Assembly (NCBI GenBank): GCA_963556495.2
Contig: OY747705.1
Coordinates: forward strand, 23,053,501-23,117,500
Source: Valencia hispanica
Taxonomy: Eukaryota; Chordata; Actinopteri; Cyprinodontiformes; Valenciidae
DNA length: 64,000 bases
Direction of reading: 5' to 3'
Shown: piece after piece, positions 1 to 26,000 of the stretch
Layout of the letters: each line of letters begins with the position of its first letter
Numbering within the stretch: the first letter of the stretch is position 1
The notes under the pieces: generated by a model
Databases searched by the model: none
Told to the model about the DNA's origin: nothing
Seen by the model: the letters and a program-made list of their open reading frames with translations, nothing else
Position numbers and translations under genes: made by a program

Positions 1-1
1 T

Positions 2-13131
<13,130 letters not shown>

Positions 13132-13179
13132 GGTGTTGATCATCCACTGTACTCTGTGAAATCACTGTAGATAATGTTG

Positions 13180-13185
13180 AATAAA
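13180..13185 (+). terminator. TNNI3K polyadenylation signal
   Basis: AATAAA lies 49 bases after the TNNI3K stop codon and is followed by GT-rich sequence (AGAGGTCAGT, later TTTTTGC). It implies a very short 3' UTR. Assigned by motif and position only. Confidence 0.6.
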
Positions 13186-14097
13186 GAGGTCAGTAAAAAG
13201 GGGGCTTTTTGCTAGTTTATTGCTAAGTTACTCAATACTTGAGGTTCGTTTCTCTCTTATATCAGCTTATTTTCTGTCTTTGCATTGGATATGGAATAAA
13301 TGCTAAAATATTGTAAACAAGTTTGCTTTTGTCAATTAAAAAAGTAGCCGACACTTTCAATTCTCATTAAATTTATTTTCATGTTGGCGTATTCACACAA
13401 GCTGATTATCAGGGGCGGATATCACATAAAATGATGAAGCTGCACAACCCTAAATCTAAACAGGAGACAATAAAAATATAAACTTTAAAAAAAATACAGC
13501 CAAGTATTAGCAGCAAGGGTCTTTTTGACATTTCACTTCATCACCACCAAGCTAATCATCATCACTGGTCTCCTGTTGCTGTTAATGTCACTAGGTAATC
13601 ATGTCAGATTGTTGACTGAAATTGCCATTACCAGTTTGAATTACAGACCTCTGATGAAAGCTGGCCTCCTCGTACCCACTTGGTTGGAAATGTAAAGTGC
13701 ATCAGAGGTCGGCTAACGATGCGGGAGTCTGACAGCTATGAATTATTCAATCATCCGTGAGCGGGAGTAAAGGTGGATCTGTTTACAGGTAATAGATGAT
13801 AGCAACTGTACTTGATACCGCCACATTTTGACTAACAATAGGACGAGGTGGGTCTATTGTAAACATTGTGCCCAGCAGTCAAAACACAAGGTACAGCTTG
13901 TTATTTCTGGTTATTCAGGGGTGACGGCTGTCTAAGAGCCTATTCTAATGTACACACAGGCAGTAAGAGACACTTGAGCGATTCTATGAAACATAAATCT
14001 ATTTTGTGTTTGCTCATAATTGCTGTAACTGATTTTGTATGGATCTTAATTTAAATTAGATTTTCTCAAATTAGGAATTAAAAAGATCCCTTTACCT
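13186..14097. other. short spacer and ERICH3 3' UTR between convergent genes
   Basis: This holds the end of TNNI3K and the presumed 3' UTR of ERICH3. I recognise no coding exon, RNA gene or repeat family. Short open frames here have no family resemblance. Confidence 0.5.
13372..13377 (-). terminator. candidate ERICH3 polyadenylation signal
   Basis: TTTATT on the + strand reads AATAAA on the - strand, about 720 bases past the ERICH3 stop. It would end the ERICH3 transcript some 190 bases from the TNNI3K signal. Other cryptic sites are possible in this AT-rich DNA. Confidence 0.4.
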
Positions 14098-17000
14098 TTA
14101 CTGTCCACCATCAGACCCTGAAGTAGTCAGTAAAGGATAAGAAGTGTGACCAAACAATGAGAAAGTGCTTAGGGGCTCTTTACTCAGAGTGTGTTTGATG
14201 TCTTCGATGAGTTGCATGTCTCTTGTCTCTCCACTGAATTGTTGCTCTAACATTTCAGTTTGAACATCTTCATCGTGAGACTCTTTTTGGCTTCCATCAG
14301 CAGAGTGAGATGTTGTGAAATTCGTTATTTGCGTAATTTGACGCCCGTCTCTGCCTATGTTGTCCCATGTGTTGCCTGTGTCTTTCTGTTCATTCTGGGA
14401 GTTTGATTGCTCTGGTTTAAATTGTAGATCTGTGGCTGCTTGTTTCACTATCAGGCCTGGACCACTGTTGACGTTTCCACTACTTTGATTCTCAAAATCC
14501 CTCTCAGCTTTGAGAGAATCTGAGAAAGTTTCCACTTCAGTTGTAAAAGCAGTGTTTCCCTCTTGACTTACTTCGTCATCTCCATGTGACCCCCTACTAT
14601 CACGTTGGTCAGGCTCTTTATTTACTTCAAGGCTTTTCTTATCAGTCTCCTCACTGCCTTGTAGTTCACCTTCAGCTGGGTCATTTTCACGCTGATCAAC
14701 TTCACCATGACTGTCCTGAGCTTTTATTTGAGTCTCATCTCTTGACTCCTCCGTCTCTTTATTCCCAGACATCCTTTCCATCTTGGTTGGACTCTCTGGT
14801 CTCAGCAGGTTTGCTGATTCTTTTTCTTCACCATTTGGGGTGGATACCTGGGCATTTGGAGCCTCATTCCTCAGATCTTCTAAAGGTTCAACAAACGTCT
14901 CGAAAAACCTTGACGTTTGGTGCATTTGTATCCAGTTTGTAACCATATCCGTATTATCATCTCTTGCTAAATCCTCTGGGGTTCCTTCGCCCACAACATC
15001 TTCTGCTTCTGTGTTTTTAGCTCTAGGTTTGAGCAGCACACTTGCTCCTTCCTCTGAGGCCTTGCTTGCCTCCTCTGTGTCCTCTCCATTCTCTCCGGTT
15101 TCTAGTGGTTTGTCAGTAATGGACTCAAGTTTCCCTTCATCTTCTTGGTTAGCTGTTTCCTCCACATCAGCAGCTGTTTGTGTTAAAGAGATTTCACCCA
15201 AGTGAGACACCTCATCGGTATCACTCTCAACGTTGTTTTGGATCAAATTGGACTCTTTGTTCTCATCCTCAACTGCCTTCGCTTTCTCATTGCCTTTTCT
15301 CCATTCTTGTATTTCTGCTCCAGGTGTCTCTGGCTCAGAGTCCCTGTTAACTGCTTCATCATACTTCACCATGCTGCCATCCGCTTCCTTGGCATTGCTC
15401 TCTGTTATACCAGTCTCTAGGGCCTGATCAGTCAAGCCGTCCTCTTGTTTTTTAACATTGTCTCCAGACTCCACTGCTACTTCTTCTACATCTGTGCTCT
15501 TAATTTCGTCATCTGGCTCATCTATCTGTCTTTCTTTGTCAGCTGTCAAAGCATTTTCCTCATCCTCTCGAGGTTCCCGCTCAGCTGCAAAAGAACTCTC
15601 CCCGTTTTCAGCTTCAATTTCTCTTTCACTTTCCGTCTCTGCTTCTCTTTCACCAGTCTTACCTTCTGCAACAACATGAGTTGGCTCATGCATTTTAGTC
15701 CCATCTGCTTCTTTACTTTCACTGATGTTCTCTGAGTCAGCAATCTTTTCCGAACTCATTTTCACTTTTTGCATATACAAGTCGGCATCTTGACTTTTCT
15801 CAGGATCTTCAGTGATCTCTGATGTTTCTCTTTCCTCTGCTACACTGTTCTTAGTTGTACCTTCACATTCTTCATTGGTTTTAATCTCTTCAACTTTATG
15901 CTTTTCAGCATTCACTGACATTCCTTCTTCATCATCTTTTTCTCGTAAAGCTTTGTTTGTCTCACTTCCTTCTTCACCAGCCTGACTTTTATCATCAACC
16001 ATTGCTTCAGCTTCTCCCCAGCTGATTTCACTCTCTGCTCTGACACCTTTAGCATCTTTCTCATTCTCAATAATTTCATTTTTACTCTCCTCATCGGGAA
16101 TTTCTTCACATTCGGTCCTCTCTGGTGGATTTTTATTTTGTTCAATGCTTTCATCAACCTTGTTTCCATCATTAATTTCTTCTGCTTTATTTTCAGCTTC
16201 TGTCCTCTCTAAATTTGTCTGGCTTTGCTTTTCTGCTGTTTCATTTACTTCCACAGATTCTTCTTTCACCCCACAGTTTTCCTGTTGACTGTCATCCTCT
16301 CCTTCTTCAGTTCCTGACGCTTGCTGTTTTTTTCCTACAAGAATTTCGTGATTACTGCTCTGGGTTTCCAAATGCATGTCTGCTGTTTTCTCAACTGTGG
16401 AGTCCCCACACTCCTCTAGCGATCTGCTTGAATACTCCGTTGCGATCCGAGCTTCCTCGCTGTCTGTCTGAATCTTCTCTGTGGCGGTTTCAGGTGCCTC
16501 TTCACAGCTGAGGGCCTCTTGCTCCTCCAAGGACTCTGCTTTTGTCTCCATTGTCTCGCTTGTGGCTCCTGCCTCTGCCTCAGCAATATCTGGCACTGCT
16601 GCGTCATTGGCCTCCTCACTTGGTTCTAATACTGATGACTCATCCTTTTCTCTGCGTTTTGCTATTTGCCCAGTTTCATTGTGTTGACTGTCGGGCTCTG
16701 CTGCACCTTTTGCCACCTTTTCTTTATCATTATGGGAAGCATCAACATCAGCCAACTCACTTCCTTCAAAGGAATATTCTATCTTGTCATCTTGTGCCAC
16801 TTTTTCTCCATCTACAGGCAGCTGTTCTTCAGCTGGTTCCTCTGATTTATCTCCCTCTGTTCTGGTCTCATCCTCTGCTGCCTTTTCATGTTCCCCATCC
16901 TCACTCGTTCTCTGTTCTTGGGTATTCTCACCGTTGTCCAGATCTGTGTCCTTCTTTTCTTCTGGTTCTTTAAACTCTATTTGTTCCTCTACGACTTCAT

Positions 17001-20000
17001 TGGTGACACTTTCTTCATGACTTTTCACTTCTGCAAGAGTCTGCAGTTGTTCTGAAAACAGAGAAAGGTACTCTTGGCATTTAAATGTATTTATACTTAT
17101 TGAGTTTATATAAAGAGATCTGCAAAAATATTCACATCTCCTCTTTTAAATTTTGTCACATTAAACCCACAAACCTTAACGTATTTTATTGGGATTTTAT
17201 GGAGTAGACCAACTCTAAATAGGGCATAATTGTAAAGTAAAAGGAAAACGATACATGGTTTCCAAAAGTTTGTCCAAACAAAAATCCTAAAGGTGTGGAA
17301 AACATTAGTATGTCTCCTAATCTGAAACCCCAAAATCAAGTCTAGGGGAACCAAATGGTTTCAGATGTTTGCCTAATCAATAAACAGAGTCCACTTTATT
17401 TAGTCTCAATATAAATTCAGCTCTTATGTGAAGGCCTCAGAGGTTGGTAGAAACTATTAGTGAATAAACAGCATCAAGAAGACCAAGGAACACAGCAGAC
17501 AGTTCAGGTCTAAAGCTGTGAAAATGTTTGTAACAGGGCTTAGGCATAGATTTTGCCAAGTGCTTAGTAATGCTAGGAGCACTGTTCAATCCTCTAAAAT
17601 TAAAGATTTTTTCACAACTGTAAACCAACAAAAATATGCCCATCGACCTCAACTGACAGGCTGAACAAGGAAAGTAATAATCACAGAAGCAGCCAAGAGG
17701 GCCCAGGGTAACTCTGGAAGAACTGCACAAAAATGCAGCTGAGATAATAAGGCTTGTACAGCTGAGAAGAACTGAGAAATGTGTTCTGTTTCTCAGGACT
17801 GAATATATCAATCACTCTGATCTTGCAGCCATGGTTTTAGGAGTTCTTCCAGCTTGTTCTTGACAACTATTGGTCGGTCAGACATTTGAAGTAAAGGTCA
17901 TGGTTACAACACTAACAGATGCTTCAGTAAAAAGAACATATAAGGAAATCCCACAAGTTCTGCACTTGAGTTCTTGTGAAGTATGAAATGTCCTGTCCAG
18001 AAACAAATGTGTTCTTCTTCTTGTAACTGCAAGTAAAATAATATAAACATAATATATTTCTCTGACCCAAATATAGTATGGCCTCTACTTGAGCACTTCA
18101 TATATCTGGCCATCATGGAAGAGTGGGAAGGAAAAAGTCCATTTGAAAGGAAGCCAGGGACGTCCTGTAAGCAGCTTTTCACAAACTTTGTGGGGGACAC
18201 ATGGAAGAAGGTGCTTTGCTCAGATCAGAATAAAGAGACCTTTTTGCCCACAGGCTAAATATGTGTGGGGGGAAAACGAACACTAAGCATTACCCTGTAA
18301 ATATCACAGTGAATCAATGTGGTAACAGTATCATTCTGTGGGGAATAAATGAATAGCACAACCAAAGTCCAGACCTAAATACAACTGGGAACTTGTGGCA
18401 GGATATGAGAAGAGATATTCAGAAATGCTTTCTATACAGTCTGATGGAGCCTGATCAAAGAAGAAAAGACAAAAGTATCTAGAGGCAGAAAGCTAGTAGA
18501 AAAACACCTGAAAAGATTTTTAAAAACCACATTTTCTTTTCCTCCTACTTACCAGGTATGCACTGCCTGGTGTTGGTTTACATAAATCCCAATAAAATAG
18601 AGTAAAGTTTGTGGTTGACAAAACATTGAAAAGTTTAACGGCTATGATTACTTTTGCAAGGCACCATGTATGGCAGCGAATTCAAGCAAAGATAATCTCT
18701 AGGCACCTGACGGAACAAGTTGGTCCGATTCACATCCAGTTACATTTATTCCAGATTGGTCCAAATTCAGTTTAAATCAATCCAATTTTTATTTGAAGAA
18801 ACAAATCTAACTTTTTCTTCAAAACAATTTGCTTAATTTATTAGAGCAGAGGTAAAAGGTTGATACCTTGCTTTTCTTTTTCAGGGGCATTATCTGCAGG
18901 CCCCTCCTCTTCCTCGGTACTGGTGTCGCTCAATTCAGGCTCAGAGCAACACTGGAACTCCTTCAGGATGGCTACTGCCAGCTTCTCCTGCACAGATTTG
19001 GCTTAGGAGGGGCAAGGAGACATGGTGCATATGACTAATCACAGTATATCAATGTTTGAGCACATGAAGACTAGAACTTAAGAAAATAAATCACGACTGT
19101 GAAAATGATTCTATAATCGTTCTTGGCAAAAACAAGAAAGCTGCACACCATGCAGATATGTTGCAACATTAACATGCAGATACAAATCCACAACTAAAAC
19201 AAAAAAATAAAATAATAAAATAATATAAAGGCAACTTGTAATCAAGCCAAAAAAAAGTTTCTTAAATTTGGCTTGCCATACGGGACCAATTGAGACAGCT
19301 TTATTTACTGATAATTGTTATTTTTTGCAGAATGCATGTGTGACATTTTTACATAAAGTAAAAAGCTGCTTGATTTGTTTAGGTACACACCTCAGGAATA
19401 TAAAGTGGCTCTTCACAGCTGCATATTTTAAGCATACTGAAAGATTATGCCACATGCAAATGTATGTATTTTTTCCTCTAAGTGACTGCTTCCTTCTCAT
19501 TTTCTGATTGCAATTTCACCAGTTATAAGAGCTCTTCTTTTTGTTTCTGAGCGTTTGAGTAAAAACATTTTATTTACTAAACAGACGATTTGCTGTAAGT
19601 ACAGCTGATTTAAGAAAATAAAGTAAAGATAACGTTTTTTAATCTAAAACACTAACTTTGATCAGAAAATGAAACAAAAAGGATGCTATAATAATAAAAA
19701 ACAGCACACAAGATGAAACTCGCCCTTTTATTTAGTTCAAATCTAGTCAACTCCACCTTTTGGGTTTCACTCACCCCTCTCCTGTTCATCTTCATTTTTG
19801 ATTTCATGTCCAAGAACTTCCACGTTTTTGTCTTCTGGGGAGTCATCACTCAGTTTATTCTCATTGCCTGTGGGGATGCTGGTGTCAGAGATTTCAATCC
19901 CTGTGCTATCCCCGGCGCTGTGCAGTAAGTCTGAGTTATTGACTGAAGCGGACTTAACTCCGGTGGCAGCGGTTTCTACAGATTTCAATTCATGTTTGTC

Positions 20001-23000
20001 ACTTGCATGAGCAGCAGCTTCTGATTGGTCATTCTCTTTAGCCTTGTCCTCTTTTTCATAATCTTCTGAGTGTTTTGTGGTTTCACTGTCAGTCTCCTCT
20101 TCATCGCTGCCTGACATGCTGGAGCCTGAATAGGATCTTTTGTCTTTTGAGCAAAAAAAGATGTAGCATTTTTAATTTTTCTGCTTCAAACCCCAAATGT
20201 AAACATGAATACCAAAGTGTGGTGATGATTTTCTCTCAACACAAGAAAATTACCAATAACGTTCCCCAGTTTAATATGAAAGTAGCGCCCTCTAAAAATT
20301 GCAATAAGTCTTAAACTTTTCCTTTTTATTTTATTTACAAAAGCAAATTCAAAGGGCTTAATTGGGATTTTATGTGATAGACCAACACATGGTATGATAT
20401 ACTGTGAATGTAAATTGGACGGAAAATAATACATATTTTCCAAATAAAAATATACCTTCATGTAATTTAATCTCATCATAAATCCAGTTGTTCTGTGAAG
20501 GCCTCAGATGTTTGTTAGAGAACATCATTGAACATGATCAAAAGGAGAGCTTTAATTAGAGAAGTAGCCAAGAAGCCCATAGGAACTCTGGATGAGATCC
20601 AGAGATTCACGGTTAAAAATGGAAGAATTTGTTGATAGGAGAGGCAATAGTTGTGGACGAAAGAAATCTGTAAGGGTGCCAAGAAGAACAGCATTATTGA
20701 AAGAAAGGAATAAGAAGTTATGTTTGCACTTTGTCCTTGATGAGACCAAATCAGATCTTTTTTTGGCCAACATGCAATTTCATTGGTGTGGTGGAAAGCT
20801 AACAAAGCACATTAACCTTAAAACACCGTTCCTATGGTGAAACATGGCAGAGGAAGCATGATGCTGTGGGATGCTTGGTTTTTCCTCAGCAGGGACAGGG
20901 ATCAGAGTTGATAGCATGGTCAATCAATCAATCAAACTTTATTTATAAAGCGCTTTTCATACAAAGATTGCAACTCAAAGTGCTTTACAGATTAAAAAAT
21001 GACCTCACATAAAACAGATAAACATGGTGAATAAAACAAAATCAAACAGCTTGAGACTGGGATGGAGGTTAACCGTACAGTAGGACCCTAACTGCACATA
21101 CAGTTTGAGCTACAATGGGATGGTTTGAATCATATAATTTTGGTTTGAATCATAGAATTTTCAAGAATTGTAGTGACCCAGTCAAAGTTCAAAATTAAAT
21201 CTGATGGAAAATCTGTGACGATACTTGAAAAATGATGTTCACAGTTTTAACCTCAACTTGCAGGTGTAACTTGACCAAAAGATGATTAAATAAAGTATTA
21301 AGTTAACTTTTCAGATATTTATTTGTAAAACAAAAATGTTGAAAAGCGTGTATCATTTTGCTTCCACTTTGAGATTTTGATCTTTGTGTTGGTTTGTCAA
21401 GTAAAATCTCAATAAAAAGTTTATGTTTAAGGAGCATTTGAATTTATGTAAAGTAAGGAGGTTTACCTACCATCGTCCTCCTCATCTTCAGCCTCAAAGG
21501 CGTCTGGCTCCTGGTCCTTCTTTTCAGTTTCACTGAACAGAGATGGAGATTTCTCTTGCGATGTTGCTTCTTCCACAGGGCCTTCATCGTCTGCTTCAAA
21601 GTCTTCTTCATAATCTGAAGATGGGAAAACCAAACACAAAATATATTTTTAAGCTTGTAGTCAATCTTTAGTAGTTACTCAGAGGTTTCAAGTATTTTAC
21701 CATCTCTGACTTTAGTCTCCACATGTGCTGGCTGTTCCTTGATTGTTGTCTCCATTTTGGGTGCTTGACAGCTTTCACGCTCCAGGTGTGAGGCAGCTCC
21801 CTCCCTGGTTCTGTACGCCTCCATCTCAGGTTCGTCTTTAAGGCTAGTGGCTGATTGTTCTCGCGACTGATCTCCTTTCAGTCTCTTTGGAGGAGGTGTG
21901 GGCTTCTTGTCCAGACCCATTGCTATAATGCACCTTAAAAATAATCCACCGAAAAACAGACACCATTCATCAGTTAAATGCTGATCTGGGTTCTGGTTTT
22001 ATCTCTCCTCCCGCCCCTTGTTATCCATGATAACCTCTAATAACCATGATCATCTACAAGATACAGTGGGGATGACTTTTTTTATCAAACAATCTCTTTC
22101 TTTTTACAGCTGTAGTGCACATTGCAAATCTAAAACTCTCACTTATAACAAGGAGATGCCCCCTCCACGCTGGAAAAGCCAAAGTGTCCATGCCTTCCTC
22201 CGAGTCGGGAGCCTTTTCTGTGTTTAAACTCACAGCAGGAGCTTAGCCGCTCCACCTGCAGCCCATTCAGGTAGAAGGTCAGGCTAAAGGGGAAACCTCT
22301 GTGGCGCCTTGAAATGAACTGAAAAGCATCTGAGGAAGATGAGAATAATACATTTAGTGTGACATATTCATATTCACATGTTCTCACTCTGGAAACACTG
22401 ACCTCCTTCACGGAGCTTCCACTTGTACACACACAGGTTTTCTCCTCCACAGTGCTGCTGAAACACTCTGACGTCATCCCTTGTGTCGATCAGGTCATTG
22501 GAGAGGTGAACCGTTTTGCCAAAGTACACCATGTTCACACGCACTCGGCTCTGGTAAACTGAGATCCTCAGCCAAGGGGGGTTCTGAGGAGAAAAAGATG
22601 ATAGGCTGATGTAATTTTATCCAACGTTTCCTGCACATTTATTGTAAAACTCCATACATTTCCTGGCTCTAATTTCCAGAATTTGGATGGAAAGATGCAA
22701 CCATTAGACAATAGTACTGGGAATAAAGCATAGAAATACTAAACATTATTTAATCTTTTCATTCTTATCCTGACCGGGATGATACTTTTATCATACTTCA
22801 TCACATTGTGTGGGAACCATGCATCATTTTTATATAGTTAGGGATCATTTTAACTTCACAAACCTTGAACCATAAACCATAAACCAATTATCGAGAATAA
22901 ATGACCACACATACGAGTGAAATAATATTTAACAACATAAGGCTGGTATTAAATTGTTGTAATTGTTGACTGGATGGAATAGTGATTTATAAAGGTAAGT

Positions 23001-26000
23001 CATCTGGCAAAGCACAGAAGAGCATAAAGCACTGACCACCACAGCTCCACTGGAGGCAGTGGTGGGACGCAGTCTGCGGCCTCTGACGGTGCTGCTGGGG
23101 ATGACTTTTACCCCCCGGTCATTCTTCTTCGCCACTGGGGGCACTGGTGTCACAAAGTTATTGATGACTGGGAGGCAGTAGGGGGAGACGCCATGGTAGA
23201 CCTCTTTGGCTGTCAAATTTCTCCGGAACTTGTCCATCTGAGTAATAAGTTAGGGAAATCTCAGTATGTGCTGATAATAAATGGCTGATTTCAGTCCAAA
23301 TAAGACACTCACTGTGCTGTTGAGTGGTTGGTTCTCCTGAGAGGACTCGTGGATTCTGTAAGGTGAACTGCGTCTGAATGAAGCTGTAGTGCTGTTACTG
23401 TGGATGGGCTCCAGGCGCACCGGCCTCTGCATCTTCCCCGGAGCAGTGTTGGGTCGAGATGAGCTTGGCTAAAACAACCACAGAGTTTACATCAGAGTTA
23501 TTGCACAGGCAGCTCAACACACGATCCCCGAAAACATGAAGAACTTCATGTTATAAATTCATTCTATTTCATTTATAGTGCTATGCAAAAGCATTCATAC
23601 CCAACAAATTTTTTTTACATTTTGTCCACTATCTTCAATGTATTTTAGAGGATTTTTTGTGACAAAACAAAGTAAAGCATAACTGTGACTGTGAACGGCA
23701 TGAGATATATATATTTTTAAATAGAAAAATCTGCTAAGAGTGGTGGGCATTAGGGTTTAGTCCATCTGAATCAAAACTGGGTGAAGCCATGCTTCACTGC
23801 AAATCCAGCTCTTTTGGGATGTGTCTCCAACAACTTTGCATAAATTTTGCTTTGCAAAGTTGCTCAAGCTCAGTAAGAATTGTGCGTAGAGTGTCCAAGA
23901 ACTTCATTTTTCAAGGCTTGGAAGAGATTCTCAGTAGGATTTATGTCTAGACTTTGACTGGGCCATTCCACCAATTGAAACTGGTTTGATCTAAACCAGA
24001 TTGATTTTAGTCCTAACTGTATATTTAGGGTCGTTTTCCAGGTAGAAGGTGAACCTCCACCCCAGTCCCAAGTCTGGTATAGCTTCCAGCAGCTTTTCCT
24101 CAAGCGTAGACTTGTATTTAGCTCCATCTATCTTCTCCTAAACTCTGACCGGTTTTAGCTAAAGAAAAACACTCCCACAGCATGTGGCTGCCACCAACTT
24201 GGTGTGGGATGAAGTGTTTAGGGTTATGTGTAGTTGTTAGTCCCCCTGCATGTAGACCAAAAAAATCTATTGTTTGGTCCCATCAGACCAAATCACCTTG
24301 TTCCATATTTGTGCTCTGCCCCCTACACAAGTGGCCCCCAACCCTGTTCCTCAGGGATCACTGTTCTGCATGTTTTAGGATTTTCCGTGCTGCTACACAC
24401 CTGATCTAGATGACTAGGTGATTAACAGGCTTCTACAGCACCTGATGGCATGCATAGGTGGTAACACAATCATTTCAATCAAGTGTATTAGAGCAGGGTT
24501 ACCTCCAAAACATGCAGGACGTTGGGCTCTAGGGTTGGGGTTCACTGCCCTACACGGGTTGAGGTAAACTGCAAACAGGACTTCTTTTGATTTTTTTTTT
24601 CCAAACAATAATTTTCCACCTACCACCCTTCCATAAAAGGCCAGAGTTGTTGAGTGCATAACTAAAAGCTCTCCTATCAATAGATTCTCCCACAGAGTCG
24701 TGAACCTCTGCAGCTTCATGTAGATATATGCATACATATCTTAAAAGGTTTACAGTTGTGCCATACTCTTTGTTTTTTGACGATAGACTGAAAAATCCTC
24801 TGAGATGTTTAAAGTATGGGATGTTGTTTTATAACCCTAACATGTTTTAAACATCTTTACAGTTGCATCTCTGACTTGTCTGCTGTGTGCCTTGGTCTTC
24901 ATGATGCTCTTTGTTCACGAACGGTCTTCACAGAACAGCTGGATTTATCCTGAGAGTAAATTACATACAGGTGGACAAACCGTGACTTCTGAAACTTCTT
25001 TATTTAGGGCAATTAGACTTAAGGGCACTAAATTCATATGCACATCACAATTTTCAGTTTCCTTTCACGTGATCTATTACATAAAAATCCCCCTAAATTA
25101 CATTATGCTGTAGTTGTAGTTTGTAGCTGTAACGTGATACAATGTGAAAAGGTTTCTTGGGTATGAATACTTTTCACAAGGGACTGTACATGTTTCTCTG
25201 TCTTAAATTTAGTGTTTAATTATGGCCTAATAATTTTAATCTAGTTTCTGAAATGGCATCAATATAAATTAACAGTAAATGAAAATGGTAAGAACTATGC
25301 ATTCAAAATACTGGTTAGTTCTTTTTGCACCTTTTCATTTTCCCATGGATATCAGCACTGCTGTACTTAAGACAAGGCTCAACCTGCTGGGCTGTAAGAT
25401 GTTTGCAGACTGGAGAAGAGGGGGATTTCATACGGTAAGCACATAGATCAATGACAGGATTACTGGTGATGTTTGCTCTGGCATCAAGCCTCGTGACATT
25501 TTGGCTTTCTAAGATAACACGCAGCTAATCCCCATCTTTGCACAGAACACGAGTCTGCAAACAGAGCAAACAAATGCGGCGTCCAAATTTAAGCATCCGT
25601 GTTGATCGAAACGTGCTTGCTATCGCCAAAAAGAGGTAATCATTTTTTTCTTGCCAGAAATTCTGCAAGAAAGAAGAAGCAACTCAAATGTTAAAGATCT
25701 ACAGCGGCAGATCAGAATGTTCTCTTGTCTGGCCAGTTAGCAGGTTGTCTAGACTGAAAGGTTATTTTCTTATTTAAACAACTGACGCCAGCCAGTCCTT
25801 GTTGCCATTACAATTTTTACAAAAGCAGAATCAACAAAATGAGTTTTTGAGAATTATCTATGGTCAGATTTATCAACATAACTGGGATAAAAACCATTGG
25901 AATGTTTAAAACAGTGTTTCCTCCAAGAAGCATTGAGAACAGTTCTTTATATTTGGTAGGACTGGAAATAATGTCAACTTTAACCCATGAAACCAACATA

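Noticed and set aside
14586..17020. Several 60-143 codon frames on the + strand opposite the last ERICH3 exon
   Set aside because: They are explained by the purine bias of the glutamate-rich exon: complements of GAA/GAG give Phe/Leu codons and few stops. Composition is Ser/Leu/Phe-rich with no motif.
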